Source of the DNA: JBBSAT01 sp044223665
GTDB taxonomy: Bacteria; Myxococcota_A; Polyangia; Polyangiales; Sandaracinaceae
Reading direction: 5' to 3'
Assembly (NCBI GenBank): GCA_044223665.1
Contig: JBGALT010000013.1
Coordinates: forward strand, 23,860 to 87,859
Length of the DNA: 64,000 nt
Below are positions 34,609-43,675 of the stretch, in pieces (position 1 is the first letter of the stretch; every line of letters begins with the position of its first letter). Made by a program: the position numbers and the translations under genes. Below the pieces are notes generated by a model that saw only the letters and a program-made list of their open reading frames with translations, had not been told where the DNA came from and made no database searches.

Positions 34609-35325
34609 GTGTCCGGTCGCGCGACCAGCAGTGAAGAGATGGAAGCGCTCGAGGCGGGCCTCGCCGGCGACCCGAGCGGCGTGAGCGCGCGTCCGCGCGA
34701 GTCGCAGCCGCAGCGCAGCTCCGCGCCCGATCCGTTCGACGACGTCACGCCGCCCAAGGCGGTGTCGATCTTCGATCTCGACGAAGAGCTGCCCACGCGC
34801 CTGCAGAGCTCGGAAGAGATCGAGCAGTTCCAGAAGCTCGCCCGTGAGAAGCGCGGCGCGGCGGCGATGCGGACCTTCGCGCCCCCGCGCGACGACGCCC
34901 CCCGCGCGCATTCTTCCTCCGGACGCCCGAAGGGCGCGCCGCAGAGCCAGGAGCCCGGCTCCCCCTCCGATCGCGCTGCGGCGAGCTCCGGCTCGCACCT
35001 CGAGCCGGGCGCGAGCCCGTCGCATCGCCCCGTTCCGCGCGAGAGCGGGCCGATTCGCATCGATCGGCCGCGGACGCCGAAGCCCGATGCCCACCTCGAG
35101 CTCCTGCTCGAGGACGTCGCCAAAGGGCTCGAGCGCCTACCGGCGGCACCACGCGTACCGGAGATCGAGCAGCCGCGGAACTCCCTGGAGCGGATCCCGC
35201 GCCTCAGCGACCCGACGGAGATCGCGCCGGCTCCCGCGCGCCGGCCGTGGGTGGCGGCCCTGGGGACGGCAGTCTTCGTCGTGGCTGTTCTCGCCGCGGT
35301 CCTCGCGTACCGTTACTTCGTGTAG
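34609..35325 (+). CDS. Disordered protein with a C-terminal membrane anchor
   Basis: The protein has 238 residues from a GTG with GGAGAGG upstream. The N-terminal 200 residues are polar, charged and Pro/Ser-rich with short conserved-looking pieces (VSIFDLDEELPTRLQSSEEI, DAHLELLLEDVAKGLERL). A single hydrophobic helix (WVAALGTAVFVVAVLAAVLAY) lies at the end with only a few residues after it, a tail-anchored layout. It precedes the Glt-like cluster by about 180 bases and may belong to it. The function is unknown. Confidence 0.6.
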   Translation: MSGRATSSEEMEALEAGLAGDPSGVSARPRESQPQRSSAPDPFDDVTPPKAVSIFDLDEELPTRLQSSEEIEQFQKLAREKRGAAAMRTFAPPRDDAPRAHSSSGRPKGAPQSQEPGSPSDRAAASSGSHLEPGASPSHRPVPRESGPIRIDRPRTPKPDAHLELLLEDVAKGLERLPAAPRVPEIEQPRNSLERIPRLSDPTEIAPAPARRPWVAALGTAVFVVAVLAAVLAYRYFV

Positions 35326-35508
35326 GGGCGCCTCGCCGTCGCGCTGCTCGCCCGCGAGCCCTGCTCGGGCCCTCGTCGACCGGGCCCGTGCGCTGCGCGA
35401 AGCCCTGGCCGCGCGCGCTTTTTCCCGATCCCCGCGCCCCTCGATGCCGGCTGCGGCGGACGTTCTGCGTTGACACCACGTTCGCCACAACGGTACCAAT
35501 CAGCGCGT

Positions 35509-35573
35509 GATCACTGGCTCCCTGCGGCGTTTCCTTCCGTCCGCGGGCTGCGCCCGCCCCCGCACGGTGTGTG
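35509..35573 (+). repeat. Palindromic interspersed element, copy 3
   Basis: GATCACTGGCTCC, then TTCCTTCCGTCCGCGGGCT, then GCGCCCGCCCCCG align with the other copies. The hairpin GCGGGC-tgc-GCCCGC is at 35543-35557. It overlaps the possible start region of the barrel gene that ends at 36364. Confidence 0.6.
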
Positions 35574-36364
35574 CTCGCTCGGGGCCGCCATCGCCTCTGG
35601 CGTCATCGCGTCCGCCATCATCGCATCGGGGCGCATCGCGGCTGGCCGTCGCGGCGCTCGTGCTCACCGCTCTCTCGGCGATCGCGCCCAGCGGGCCCGA
35701 GGCGCGTTCGGGCGAGCGCTCGTGGGCCGACACGATCCTCGCCGCCGCAGCCCCCTCGGCGGCCTCGGCGCAGTGCATCGACGAGGCGATTCGCGACGAG
35801 CTCAACGCGCGGCGCCGCTACCGCGGTGTCCGCGAGCGTCTGTTCCAGAAGGCGGGGCGCTTCGAGCTGTCGGTGTTCGGGGGCGTGTACGCGGCCGATC
35901 TGCTGAGCGCGAGCTACCTCGTCGGCGGGAGCCTCACCTATCACGTCACCGAGGACATCGGGCTCGAGGCGAGCTTCGGCTACTCGCGCGCCGAGAGCGA
36001 GCTCGTCCGGATCATCGAGCAGAACCGCGGCATCACGCTCGTTCGCATCGACGCGCCGGTCTACATCTACACGGCGCACCTCGTCTGGACGCTCGCCTAC
36101 GGCAAGCTCCGCTGGTTCGGCGCCGAGATCGGTCGCTTCGACTTCAACTTCGCCATCGGCGGCGGCATCACCGACAACACGACCTCGCGCGGCCTCACCG
36201 GGAGCTTCGGCTTCGGCGTGAAGTTCTTCTTCGCCGAGTGGTTCGAGATCCGGCTCGACATCCGCGACCAGATCCTCGAGCAGGAGCTGCTCGGCGCGCA
36301 GTCGATCGTCAACAACCTCACGGCGACGCTCGGTCTCGCCGTGTACCTGCCCTTCGAGTTCTGA
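35567..36364 (+). CDS. OMP_myx_plus-type outer-membrane barrel (GltA/GltB-like)
   Basis: The protein has about 265 residues from this GTG; a GTG at 35507 is also in frame, but the stretch after it is encoded by the palindromic element, so the true start is uncertain. A hydrophobic export segment is followed by ASAQC and the family pattern ELNARRRYRGVRERLFQKAGRFELSVFGGVYAADLLS (parts: RRRYRGVRERLF, GRFELSVFGGVYAADLL), then TYHVTEDIGLEASFGYSRAE. This is the myxobacterial outer-membrane barrel family that includes the gliding proteins GltA/GltB. It is followed by genes typical of that setting. The product should be an outer-membrane barrel. Confidence 0.8.
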   Translation: MCARSGPPSPLASSRPPSSHRGASRLAVAALVLTALSAIAPSGPEARSGERSWADTILAAAAPSAASAQCIDEAIRDELNARRRYRGVRERLFQKAGRFELSVFGGVYAADLLSASYLVGGSLTYHVTEDIGLEASFGYSRAESELVRIIEQNRGITLVRIDAPVYIYTAHLVWTLAYGKLRWFGAEIGRFDFNFAIGGGITDNTTSRGLTGSFGFGVKFFFAEWFEIRLDIRDQILEQELLGAQSIVNNLTATLGLAVYLPFEF

Positions 36365-36404
36365 TGGGCTCGCTGCGGACGCCGAGCACGGAAGGAGAGC
36401 GCGC

Positions 36405-37256
36405 GTGACACGAGCACTGGTGACGTGGGCGCTCGGTGCGTGCGCGATCCTCGCGATCGCGTATCCCGGGGCCGCCGAAGCACAGCGCGGACGACGTCGC
36501 ACGCCGCGGCGCCCACCGCACACGACCGCCCAGGCCGAAGAGTCGCCGGCGCCGCCGCCCGACCCCTTCGCGGAGGAGGCCGCGACGCCGGCCGACGCGC
36601 CGCCGCCCAGCACGCCGGCCGCGCCGCCGCCCACGACGACGACGAGCACGACGCCCACACCGCCCGCCGCGCCGCCGCCCCCGACGACCACGAGCACGAC
36701 CACCACGACGACGGCGACCACGACGAGCACCCCGCCTCCGCCCGCGGCGACGGCGGACGTCGGGCCGACGCCGCCCGATCTGTCTCCGCTCCGCGCCGAC
36801 TACTCCGCGCTGATGGACGACATGGTCGCCGCGCGCGAGCTCGTAGCGACGCTCGGCCAGGAGCTGTTCCGCACGCGCGTGGCCATCGACGTCCAGGATC
36901 GCGCGGGGGACGACCAGAGCCTGGCGAGCTTCGCCCTCGAGCTCGACGGGACGCCGGTGTTCCACGTCGAGGGCGAGATCGAGGGCGGCGGCGAGGGGCG
37001 CCAAGTCTACGAAGGCGCGCTCGCACCGGGCCCGCACGTGCTGACGGTGGCGATGGAGCAGCGCGCCGCGAGCGACTCGGAGTACCGCTACGTCCAGCGT
37101 GACACCTACCGATTCATCGTCGTGCGCGACCGTCGCACCGAGGTCGGGATCGTCCTCGAGGACGACTCGGACATCGCGCAGCACTTCCAGAACGACGGCG
37201 AAGGCCGCTACGACGTCCACACGCGCGTGCGCGTGGCGACGCGCGCGCTGGAGTGA
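36405..37256 (+). CDS. Exported protein with a long Thr/Pro linker
   Basis: The protein has 283 residues from a GTG with GGAGAG upstream. A signal peptide (LGACAILAIAYPGAAEAQ) is followed by a basic stretch and an 80-residue low-complexity linker of Thr, Pro and Ala encoded by near-repetitive DNA. The C-terminal domain (about 130-283) has LRADYSALMDDMVAAREL, a helix, then strands FALELDGTPVFHVEGE and GPHVLTVAMEQR. No motif identifies it; comparable genes beside gliding barrels are often misnamed dihydrolipoamide acetyltransferase because of the linker. A periplasmic role with the barrel is inferred. Confidence 0.65.
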   Translation: MTRALVTWALGACAILAIAYPGAAEAQRGRRRTPRRPPHTTAQAEESPAPPPDPFAEEAATPADAPPPSTPAAPPPTTTTSTTPTPPAAPPPPTTTSTTTTTTATTTSTPPPPAATADVGPTPPDLSPLRADYSALMDDMVAARELVATLGQELFRTRVAIDVQDRAGDDQSLASFALELDGTPVFHVEGEIEGGGEGRQVYEGALAPGPHVLTVAMEQRAASDSEYRYVQRDTYRFIVVRDRRTEVGIVLEDDSDIAQHFQNDGEGRYDVHTRVRVATRALE

Positions 37257-37263
37257 AGCGGAC

Positions 37264-39396
37264 GTGACGCGGGCTGGCTGGCAGAGGGCGTTCGGGCGCG
37301 CGGGCCTCGTGCTCGCGCTCGCGATCGCGCCCTCGCTGGTCGCTGCGGAGGCCCGGGCGCAGTCCACGGCGCCGTCGTCCGCGTCGTCGTCCGCGTCGGC
37401 CACGGGCGATCTCGCCACGTACTACCAGGCGCTCGCCGAGCGCCGGCTCCTGGCATCCGAGACGGGCTCGATCGAGGAGCTGCAGGCGAGCTTCGCGCGC
37501 GCCGAGGAGCTCGCGCTGAACGGTGAGCACGACGCGGCAGCGTTGATCCTCTACGAGCTCACCGAGAGCCCGCGCTTCTCGGACTTCGAGTCCTCCGACG
37601 AGATGCGCAACGCCCAGTACCTGCTGGCGGGCGAGCTCGCCGAGCTCGGCGCGTTCCGCTCGGCCTTCCGGGTCACCGAGCGCGTGCTCGCGCACGGCAC
37701 CGAGGATCCCTACTTCGGCCCGGCCTATCGCCGCGCGGTCGACATCGCGCTCGCGGGCGCGGACCTGCCTGGTGTGCTCGACGCGCTCGAGGCCATCGGC
37801 GAGGACGGGCTCTCGCCGGACGCGCTGAACGAGCTGCGCTACCTGCGCGGTCGCGAGCGCTACGATGCGGGCGACGACGCGGGCGCCGAGGCCGAGCTCG
37901 CGCACGTCTCGCGCCGCTCCCGCTTCTACGCCAACGCCCAGTACCTGCGCGGCGTGATCGCCACGCGCCGGGGCTCGCTCTCCGACGCCGAGACGCTCTT
38001 CTGCTCGATCGCCACGACGAGTGACACCGATCGCTTCACGTTCTACGTCGACCAGCGCTACTTCGCGCTGCGCGATCTGACGTGGCTCGCGCTCGGTCGC
38101 GTCGCGCACGAGAGCCCCGAGCGCAGCGAAGACGCCTTCTACTACTACTTCCAGGTCCCGGCGGACTCGGACCGCGTCTCGGAGGCGCTCTTCGAGGCCG
38201 CGTGGGCGATGTACGAAGGGCACGACGCCGACACGGCGATCGATCTGCTCGACCAGCTCGGCGCGCGCTTCCCGAGCTCGCCCTACGTGCTCGAGGCCTC
38301 GCTGCTGCGCGGCTACGTGCACCTCGATCGCTGCGAGTTCGAGGAGGCCGATCGGCTCTTCGTGCGCTTCGGCGAGGTCTTCGATCCGCTGCGCGACGAG
38401 GTCGAGCGGATCCTCGCGAGCGAGGCGCGCCGCGAGAGCATCTTCGAGGATCTGCTCGCCGCCGAGGGTGTCGCGCCGGAGCCGGTCGCGGAGGGCGACA
38501 CGGTCGAGGCGCCCGACCTGCGCACGATGCTGCTCGGCCTGCTTCGTGTCGATCCCACCTTCTATCGCCTGTACCAGGACGTACGGACCCTCGACGCCGA
38601 GTCGGCGCGTGCGGCCAGCGTCGCCGACCAGCTCGGCGCCGTCGCTGTCCGCATGCACGGCACCGACGCGCCGGAAGAGGCCGTCGTCCAGGCCGACAGC
38701 GAGCCCGACCAGATCGCACAGCTCGGCCAGGACCTGGCGAATGCACGACAGGCCCTGCGCGCACTGACCGAGCAGGTGGACGCGATGCGGCGCGCCGGCG
38801 CCGCCAACGACCGGATCGCCCCGATCGAGCAGACGCTGCACGACCTCGGCGAGCGCGAGCACCGCCTCGAGACGCAGCTGCGCGAGGCCCAGGCGGGCAT
38901 GGCTGCGTACACCGCGGCCACGACCGGCACCGACGTCGACGCTCTCTTGACCCACGACCGTGCGGTCACCTCCCGCTTCTCGGCGCGCGCGGCCGACGTG
39001 CGCGGGCGCCTCGTGGGGGCTGCCAACGCGGCTGCGGTCCGGGCGCTCGAAGAGCTCCGCGATCGCCTGGGCTCGAGCCTGCGCCGCGCCCGCATCGGGC
39101 GGATCGACGCGGTGATGGGCAGCAAGCGTCGCATCGAGATCCAGATCGAGAGCCTCGCGGCCGGCCGCTTCCCCGCCGAGCTGATGGATCCGCTGCGGAT
39201 CCAGGGCCTCTTGCGCGACGACGAAGAGTACTGGCCCTTCGAGGGCGAGTACTGGCGCGACGAGTACGAGGAGGACGAGGACGACGACCACCAGGTCGAG
39301 GACCTCGAGGACGCGGCGGGCGAGACGACCGATCCGGATGCCGACCTCGACCCCGACGCGCCCGACGCCACGTCGGGGACGGAGGGCGGGTCGTGA
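37264..39396 (+). CDS. Exported TPR protein, GltC-like
   Basis: The protein has 710 residues from a GTG. A signal peptide (LVLALAIAPSLVAAEARAQ) leads to TPR-like helical pairs over residues 60-400 (ASFARAEELALNGEHDAAALI, AEAELAHVSRRSRFYANAQYL). A coiled-coil region lies at about 470-570, and a distinctive C-terminal block reads MGSKRRIEIQIESLAAG, then GLLRDDEEYWPFEGEYWRDEYEE, then an acidic tail. The DDEEYWPFEGEYW block and the length match Myxococcus GltC (about 670 residues), a periplasmic gliding protein encoded with gltA/gltB. The neighbouring barrel supports this. It overlaps the next gene by GTGA. Gliding itself is not proven here. Confidence 0.7.
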   Translation: MTRAGWQRAFGRAGLVLALAIAPSLVAAEARAQSTAPSSASSSASATGDLATYYQALAERRLLASETGSIEELQASFARAEELALNGEHDAAALILYELTESPRFSDFESSDEMRNAQYLLAGELAELGAFRSAFRVTERVLAHGTEDPYFGPAYRRAVDIALAGADLPGVLDALEAIGEDGLSPDALNELRYLRGRERYDAGDDAGAEAELAHVSRRSRFYANAQYLRGVIATRRGSLSDAETLFCSIATTSDTDRFTFYVDQRYFALRDLTWLALGRVAHESPERSEDAFYYYFQVPADSDRVSEALFEAAWAMYEGHDADTAIDLLDQLGARFPSSPYVLEASLLRGYVHLDRCEFEEADRLFVRFGEVFDPLRDEVERILASEARRESIFEDLLAAEGVAPEPVAEGDTVEAPDLRTMLLGLLRVDPTFYRLYQDVRTLDAESARAASVADQLGAVAVRMHGTDAPEEAVVQADSEPDQIAQLGQDLANARQALRALTEQVDAMRRAGAANDRIAPIEQTLHDLGEREHRLETQLREAQAGMAAYTAATTGTDVDALLTHDRAVTSRFSARAADVRGRLVGAANAAAVRALEELRDRLGSSLRRARIGRIDAVMGSKRRIEIQIESLAAGRFPAELMDPLRIQGLLRDDEEYWPFEGEYWRDEYEEDEDDDHQVEDLEDAAGETTDPDADLDPDAPDATSGTEGGS

Positions 39397-42300
39397 GGGC
39401 CTCTCGCGCCGTGTCGATCCTGCTCGCCATCGCGATCCCCGCGACGGCAGCCTCGGCGGTCGCTCAGCGGCGCGAGCGCGGTGGCACGACCTCCTCGAGC
39501 TCCGGGACGGTGAGCACGTCGAGCCCGCGCTCGACGGTCGAGGGCTTCCAGGAGCCCACTGCGGAGCGAACGGTCTCGACCGAGGACGAGCTCGAGACGA
39601 CGACGTCGCGCCGCGGCCAAGAGGACGACGAAGACACGACCGACAACCTCGAGGAGACGCTCTACCTGCGCGAGCGCCCCGACGCGATCGGCGAGGCCGC
39701 GCACGAGTGGCAGAACGAAGAGATCACGCGTCTGCTGCACGAGCGCGAGGGCCTCGTCGTCGAGCGTCGCGATCAGGCGATCCAGCTGCTCGAGGAGTTC
39801 GTCCGCGAAGAGCCGGAGACGGCCCTCGAGATGCCCGACGCGCTCCTGCGCCTGGCGGAGCTGCGCTGGGAGCTGGCCCGGGCCAACTACCTCACGGCCT
39901 ACGCGGCCTGGCAGCAGGTGCCGGAGGAGAACCGCGGCGCCGAGCCCATCGTCGACTACACGCCGGCGATCGCGCTCTACGACCGCATCCTCACGCAGCA
40001 CCGCGACTACGACCGCTACGACTTCGTGCTCTACATGAAGGCGTACGCGCTCACCGAGACGGGCAACCTCCCGGGCGCGCTCGACCTCTACCGCCAGATC
40101 CTGCGCGAGTTCCCCCAGAGCCGCTTCGTGCCCGACGCGCACATGGCGCTCGCGGAGTCGGACTTCGCGAACATGAATTACGAGGCAGCGCTGCCCGAGT
40201 TCGAGGCGGTCATGCAGTTCCGCGACTCGGACCTGTACGACATGGCGCTCTTCAAGAGCGCCTGGTGCCTGTGGCGCATGGGCCAGACGCAGAACGCGGC
40301 CCTGCGCTTCCGGCAGGTGCTCGATCTCGGTCGCGACCGCGGGCACCTCTCGAGCGCGCAGCGCCGGCGCCTGCGCGACCTGCAGAGCGAGGCGCTCGAC
40401 TACCTCATCCAGGTCTTCACCGAGGACGAGAGCAACACGCCGCGCGACGTCTTCCGGTTCCTGCAGGAGATCGGCGGCGAGCAGTACGCCGAGCGCGTTC
40501 TGACGCGCCTCGCGCTCACCTACATGGACCAGGCGCGCTACGACTTCGGCATCCAGGCCTACGAGCTGCTGCTCGAGATGAGCCCGGCCGACGCGCGCGC
40601 GCCGAACTGGCAGCAGCAGATCGCGGCCGGATACGCCGCGGTCGACGACGGCCCGCACACGCTCGAGGCGCTCACGGCGCTGGCGGACAACTACCTGCCC
40701 GGCGGGCCCTGGGCGCAGCAACAGACCGATCCCGACGTGGTCACCGACGCGGCGGCGCGCGTGGAGCGGGCGATCCGCGTGCGCGCGATGCGCTGGCACG
40801 AGCTCGGGCAGCGCAACGACCTGCGCTCGCGCTTCGAGCAGGCGGCGGCCGGCTACGCGCTCTACCTCGCGCACTTCCCCGACGGCGAGCACAGCTACGA
40901 CCTGCACTTCTATCGCGCCGAGATCCTCTTCCACCGCCTCGAGCAGTTTCCCGAGGCCGGCGCCGAGTACCTCGCGGCCGCGCGCCTGAACCCGACCGGG
41001 CAGTACACGCGCGACTCGCTCTACAACGCGATCGGTGCCTTCGAGCACGTGCGCGAGGATCAGCTGCAGGCGTGCACGGCCGCGCGCGGGACCGCGACTC
41101 CGCCGACCCCGCCCGCGCGCCCAGCGACGAGCGGCACGGGCAGCGCCACGCACACGGTGAACTGCGCGGCGACGACGTCGGCGAGCCCGACGACGTCGGC
41201 GACCCCGACGACGAGCACGAGCGCGACCGCCACGCCGACCGCGACGAGCACCACCGCCGCGACGAGCGCCGACGCAACCGAGGAGAGCGAGACGCCGGCG
41301 GTCGAGGATCCCTGCGCCGAGACGGAGAACGACCGCCACTTCTCGGAGGCGATCGAGCTCTACGTCCAGTACTTCCCGAACGATCCGGACATCCCGGAGA
41401 TCCTCTTCCGGCAGGGCCACCTCTACTACGACCGCGCGATCTACGACCCGGCCGTTCGCCTGTTCGGCCAGCTCCTCGAGCGCTATCCGCAGAGCGAGTA
41501 CGCGCACGATGCGGGCGAGCTCATCCTCGACTCGTTCAACCGCGCGGCCGACTTCGGCAACATCGAGACGTGGGCGCGGCGCCTCAAGAGCGCGCCGGCC
41601 TTCCAGAGCGCGGAGTCGCAGCAGCGGCTCGACACGCTCATCCTGCAGGCCGCGTTCGCGCGCGGCGAGCAGCTCGCCTGCCAGAACGATCACCACGGCG
41701 CGGCTGCGGCCTACCAGCACGCCGCCGACGAGTTCCCGAACGACCCGCGCGCGCGCCAGGCGCTCTACAACGCGGGCATCGAGCTGCAGCGCGCGGGCGA
41801 TCTGACCGGCGCGAGCGGCGTCTACGATCACCTCGTCGACCGCTACCCCGGCTCGACCGAGGGCGCGCTCGGCGCGTGGAACGCGGCGCAGATGTACGAG
41901 TCGATCGCGCAGTTCCGCGACGCCGCGCGCTTCTACGAGGCCTACGGCACGCGCTTCCCCGACGGCGAGCACGGCGCCGACGCGCTCTACAACGCCGTCG
42001 TCTTGCGCCTCGCGGCCGAGGACTGGGACGCCGCCGTCGACGCTGCGACGAACTTCCTGCGCCGCTTCCCGCAGCACGACTCGGCGGGCGAGGTCACCTT
42101 CATGCAGGCGCGCGCGCACGAGGGTGCGCACCGCTGGCAGGACGCCGCGCGCATCTACACCGACTACGCGCGCGCCAGCCGCAACCCGGACCGCGACGTC
42201 GAGGCCCAGACGCGCCTCGCGATGGTGCTCATCCAGGCGGGCGACCGCGAGGGCGCCGATCGCGCGCTCCAGCAGGCCGTGCGGCAGGGCCGCGCCTCGC

Positions 42301-42902
42301 TCCGCCGCCTCGGCGCCACGGGCCACTACTTCCTCGCGCAGGCGCGCTACCTGCAGGGCGAGGCGATCCTCGCGCGCTTCGAGGCGATCCAGATCGCCGG
42401 CGACATCGACGGGCTCTCGGACCGGCTACGCCAGAAGAGCAACCTGCTCCGCGACGCGTCGGAGGCCTTCGCCGACGTGGTGCAGTTCCACGTCGCCGAG
42501 TGGGTCACCGCAGCGCTCTTCCAGATCGGCCGGAGCTACGAGCTGTTCGCCACGCAGCTGCGCGACTTCCCGATCCCCGAGGGCCTCAGCGAAGAAGAGG
42601 ACCAGGCCTACCGCGATCAGCTCGGCACGTTCATCGTGCCGATCGAAGAGCAGGCGCTCGAGGCCTACCAAGGCGGCTACCAGACCGCGATCGACCTCCA
42701 CATCTTCAACACCTGGACGGCGCAGCTGCACGAAGGCCTCACCCGCCTGAACGACGTCGAGTTCCCGCCGCTCCGCGAGGTCGGCGCCGAGCTCGACGAG
42801 GGCGCGCCGCTCCCGATGCCGGCGCCGCTCGACGGCCTGCGCCGCGGCACGGGTGGCGAGACGCCGCCCACCCCGCCGACCAGCGGCGGCAGCGCGCACT
42901 GA
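39393..42902 (+). CDS. Very large exported TPR protein, GltD/AgmU-like
   Basis: The protein has 1169 residues from a GTG overlapping the upstream stop. A signal peptide (ILLAIAIPATAASAVAQ) is followed by an acidic Ser/Thr-rich region. Many TPR units follow from about 130 to 1120 (YDRILTQHRDYDRYDFVLYMKA, ALDLYRQILREFPQSRFVP, EAIELYVQYFPNDPDIPEIL), interrupted near 560-620 by a low-complexity Thr/Ala/Ser stretch encoded by near-repeat DNA. The length and repeat layout resemble Myxococcus GltD/AgmU (about 1200 residues), a periplasmic scaffold of the gliding motor. The assignment rests on size, order and context, not on sequence comparison. Confidence 0.65.
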   Translation: MRASRAVSILLAIAIPATAASAVAQRRERGGTTSSSSGTVSTSSPRSTVEGFQEPTAERTVSTEDELETTTSRRGQEDDEDTTDNLEETLYLRERPDAIGEAAHEWQNEEITRLLHEREGLVVERRDQAIQLLEEFVREEPETALEMPDALLRLAELRWELARANYLTAYAAWQQVPEENRGAEPIVDYTPAIALYDRILTQHRDYDRYDFVLYMKAYALTETGNLPGALDLYRQILREFPQSRFVPDAHMALAESDFANMNYEAALPEFEAVMQFRDSDLYDMALFKSAWCLWRMGQTQNAALRFRQVLDLGRDRGHLSSAQRRRLRDLQSEALDYLIQVFTEDESNTPRDVFRFLQEIGGEQYAERVLTRLALTYMDQARYDFGIQAYELLLEMSPADARAPNWQQQIAAGYAAVDDGPHTLEALTALADNYLPGGPWAQQQTDPDVVTDAAARVERAIRVRAMRWHELGQRNDLRSRFEQAAAGYALYLAHFPDGEHSYDLHFYRAEILFHRLEQFPEAGAEYLAAARLNPTGQYTRDSLYNAIGAFEHVREDQLQACTAARGTATPPTPPARPATSGTGSATHTVNCAATTSASPTTSATPTTSTSATATPTATSTTAATSADATEESETPAVEDPCAETENDRHFSEAIELYVQYFPNDPDIPEILFRQGHLYYDRAIYDPAVRLFGQLLERYPQSEYAHDAGELILDSFNRAADFGNIETWARRLKSAPAFQSAESQQRLDTLILQAAFARGEQLACQNDHHGAAAAYQHAADEFPNDPRARQALYNAGIELQRAGDLTGASGVYDHLVDRYPGSTEGALGAWNAAQMYESIAQFRDAARFYEAYGTRFPDGEHGADALYNAVVLRLAAEDWDAAVDAATNFLRRFPQHDSAGEVTFMQARAHEGAHRWQDAARIYTDYARASRNPDRDVEAQTRLAMVLIQAGDREGADRALQQAVRQGRASLRRLGATGHYFLAQARYLQGEAILARFEAIQIAGDIDGLSDRLRQKSNLLRDASEAFADVVQFHVAEWVTAALFQIGRSYELFATQLRDFPIPEGLSEEEDQAYRDQLGTFIVPIEEQALEAYQGGYQTAIDLHIFNTWTAQLHEGLTRLNDVEFPPLREVGAELDEGAPLPMPAPLDGLRRGTGGETPPTPPTSGGSAH

Positions 42903-42955
42903 CGGCTCGGGCCTCCACGAGGAGCTCTCGGCTCGTCACGATTCGCGACGGTGAT

Positions 42956-43635
42956 TCAGTCGCACTCGCCCGCGACGCAGCGGTGGCTTCCGTGGCACGC
43001 GCTGCTGCCGCCGCACGTGCAGTCGCCGGAGGACGAGCAACCGTCGGCGCCCATCCCGCACGCGATGCACGCATCGCCGCCCATGCCGCACGCCGTCCGC
43101 GTAGGCGGGGTCACGCACGTCGAGCCCGAACAGCAGCCGCTCGGGCACGTGGTGGGGTTGCAGCCGCTGCAAGTGCCGCCCGAGCAGGTGCCGGCTCCGC
43201 ACGACGAGCAAGCCGCGCCCCCAGTGCCGCACGCGGCGGTCGTGTCGCCGGGCATGCAGCTCGAGCCGCCGCAGCACCCGGTCGGGCACGAGGTCGCGTC
43301 GCACACGCAGCTGCCGCTCGCGCAGCGCTGGCCGGCCACGCACGCCGGGCCGATCCCGCAGGATCTGCCGGTAGGCCTCGGATGCCTCGACCAAGCGCCC
43401 GACGTGCTCGAGCGCGACTGCGTAGTTGGTCAGGATGACCGACGACGGATGCAGCGCGCGCGCGCCCGAACGCGTCGACGGCGCACGCCCAGTCGGCGCG
43501 ATCGACGCACGTGAGCCCCCGATCGAAGAGGTCGCGCGCGGCCGCGCGGGCGCGCGCGTCGGGGCTCGATTGCGCACGCGCCGATGCCGCGTACAGTCCG
43601 GCCGTCGCGACCAGGACGACGAAGAGGGCTCTCAC
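42956..43635 (-). pseudogene. Frameshifted gene: signal peptide, TPR and Cys-rich tail in three frames
   Basis: Frame A opens at a GTG (VRALFVVLVATAGLYAASARAQ) and reads DLFDRGLTCVDRADWACAVDAFGRA. Frame B then continues naturally with LHPSSVILTNYAVALEHVGRLVEASEAYRQILRD. Frame C ends with CVAGQRCASGSCVCDATSC and a long Cys-rich tail to the TGA. Each switch is +1, at about 43455-43470 in a CG dinucleotide run and at about 43338-43345 in short G/C runs. The pieces fit the common signal-TPR-Cys-rich design. Either the gene is broken or the read has two errors; an ATG at 43683 is an alternative start. Confidence 0.5.
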
Positions 43636-43675
43636 GAGCGGATCGCTGCTTGCAATCGTGGATCCACGAGAGACG

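Noticed and set aside
36600..36760. Near-repeat DNA in the linker protein resembling a direct-repeat array
   Set aside because: It is explained by Thr/Pro codon runs of the protein linker; spacing is irregular and no spacers exist, so it is not CRISPR or an origin.
38082..39392. Long plus-strand open frame within the GltC-like gene
   Set aside because: It is a high-GC shadow frame; residues are mostly Arg, Ala and Gly without domains, and the GltC-like frame has protein character.
41150..41280. Second repeat-like stretch, in the large TPR gene
   Set aside because: It encodes a Thr/Ala/Ser low-complexity loop between TPR blocks and keeps the frame.
38562..42326. Very long minus-strand open frame opposite the large TPR gene
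   Set aside because: Long antisense frames are expected at such high GC; composition is Arg/Val/Glu-rich and no signal or domain is visible.
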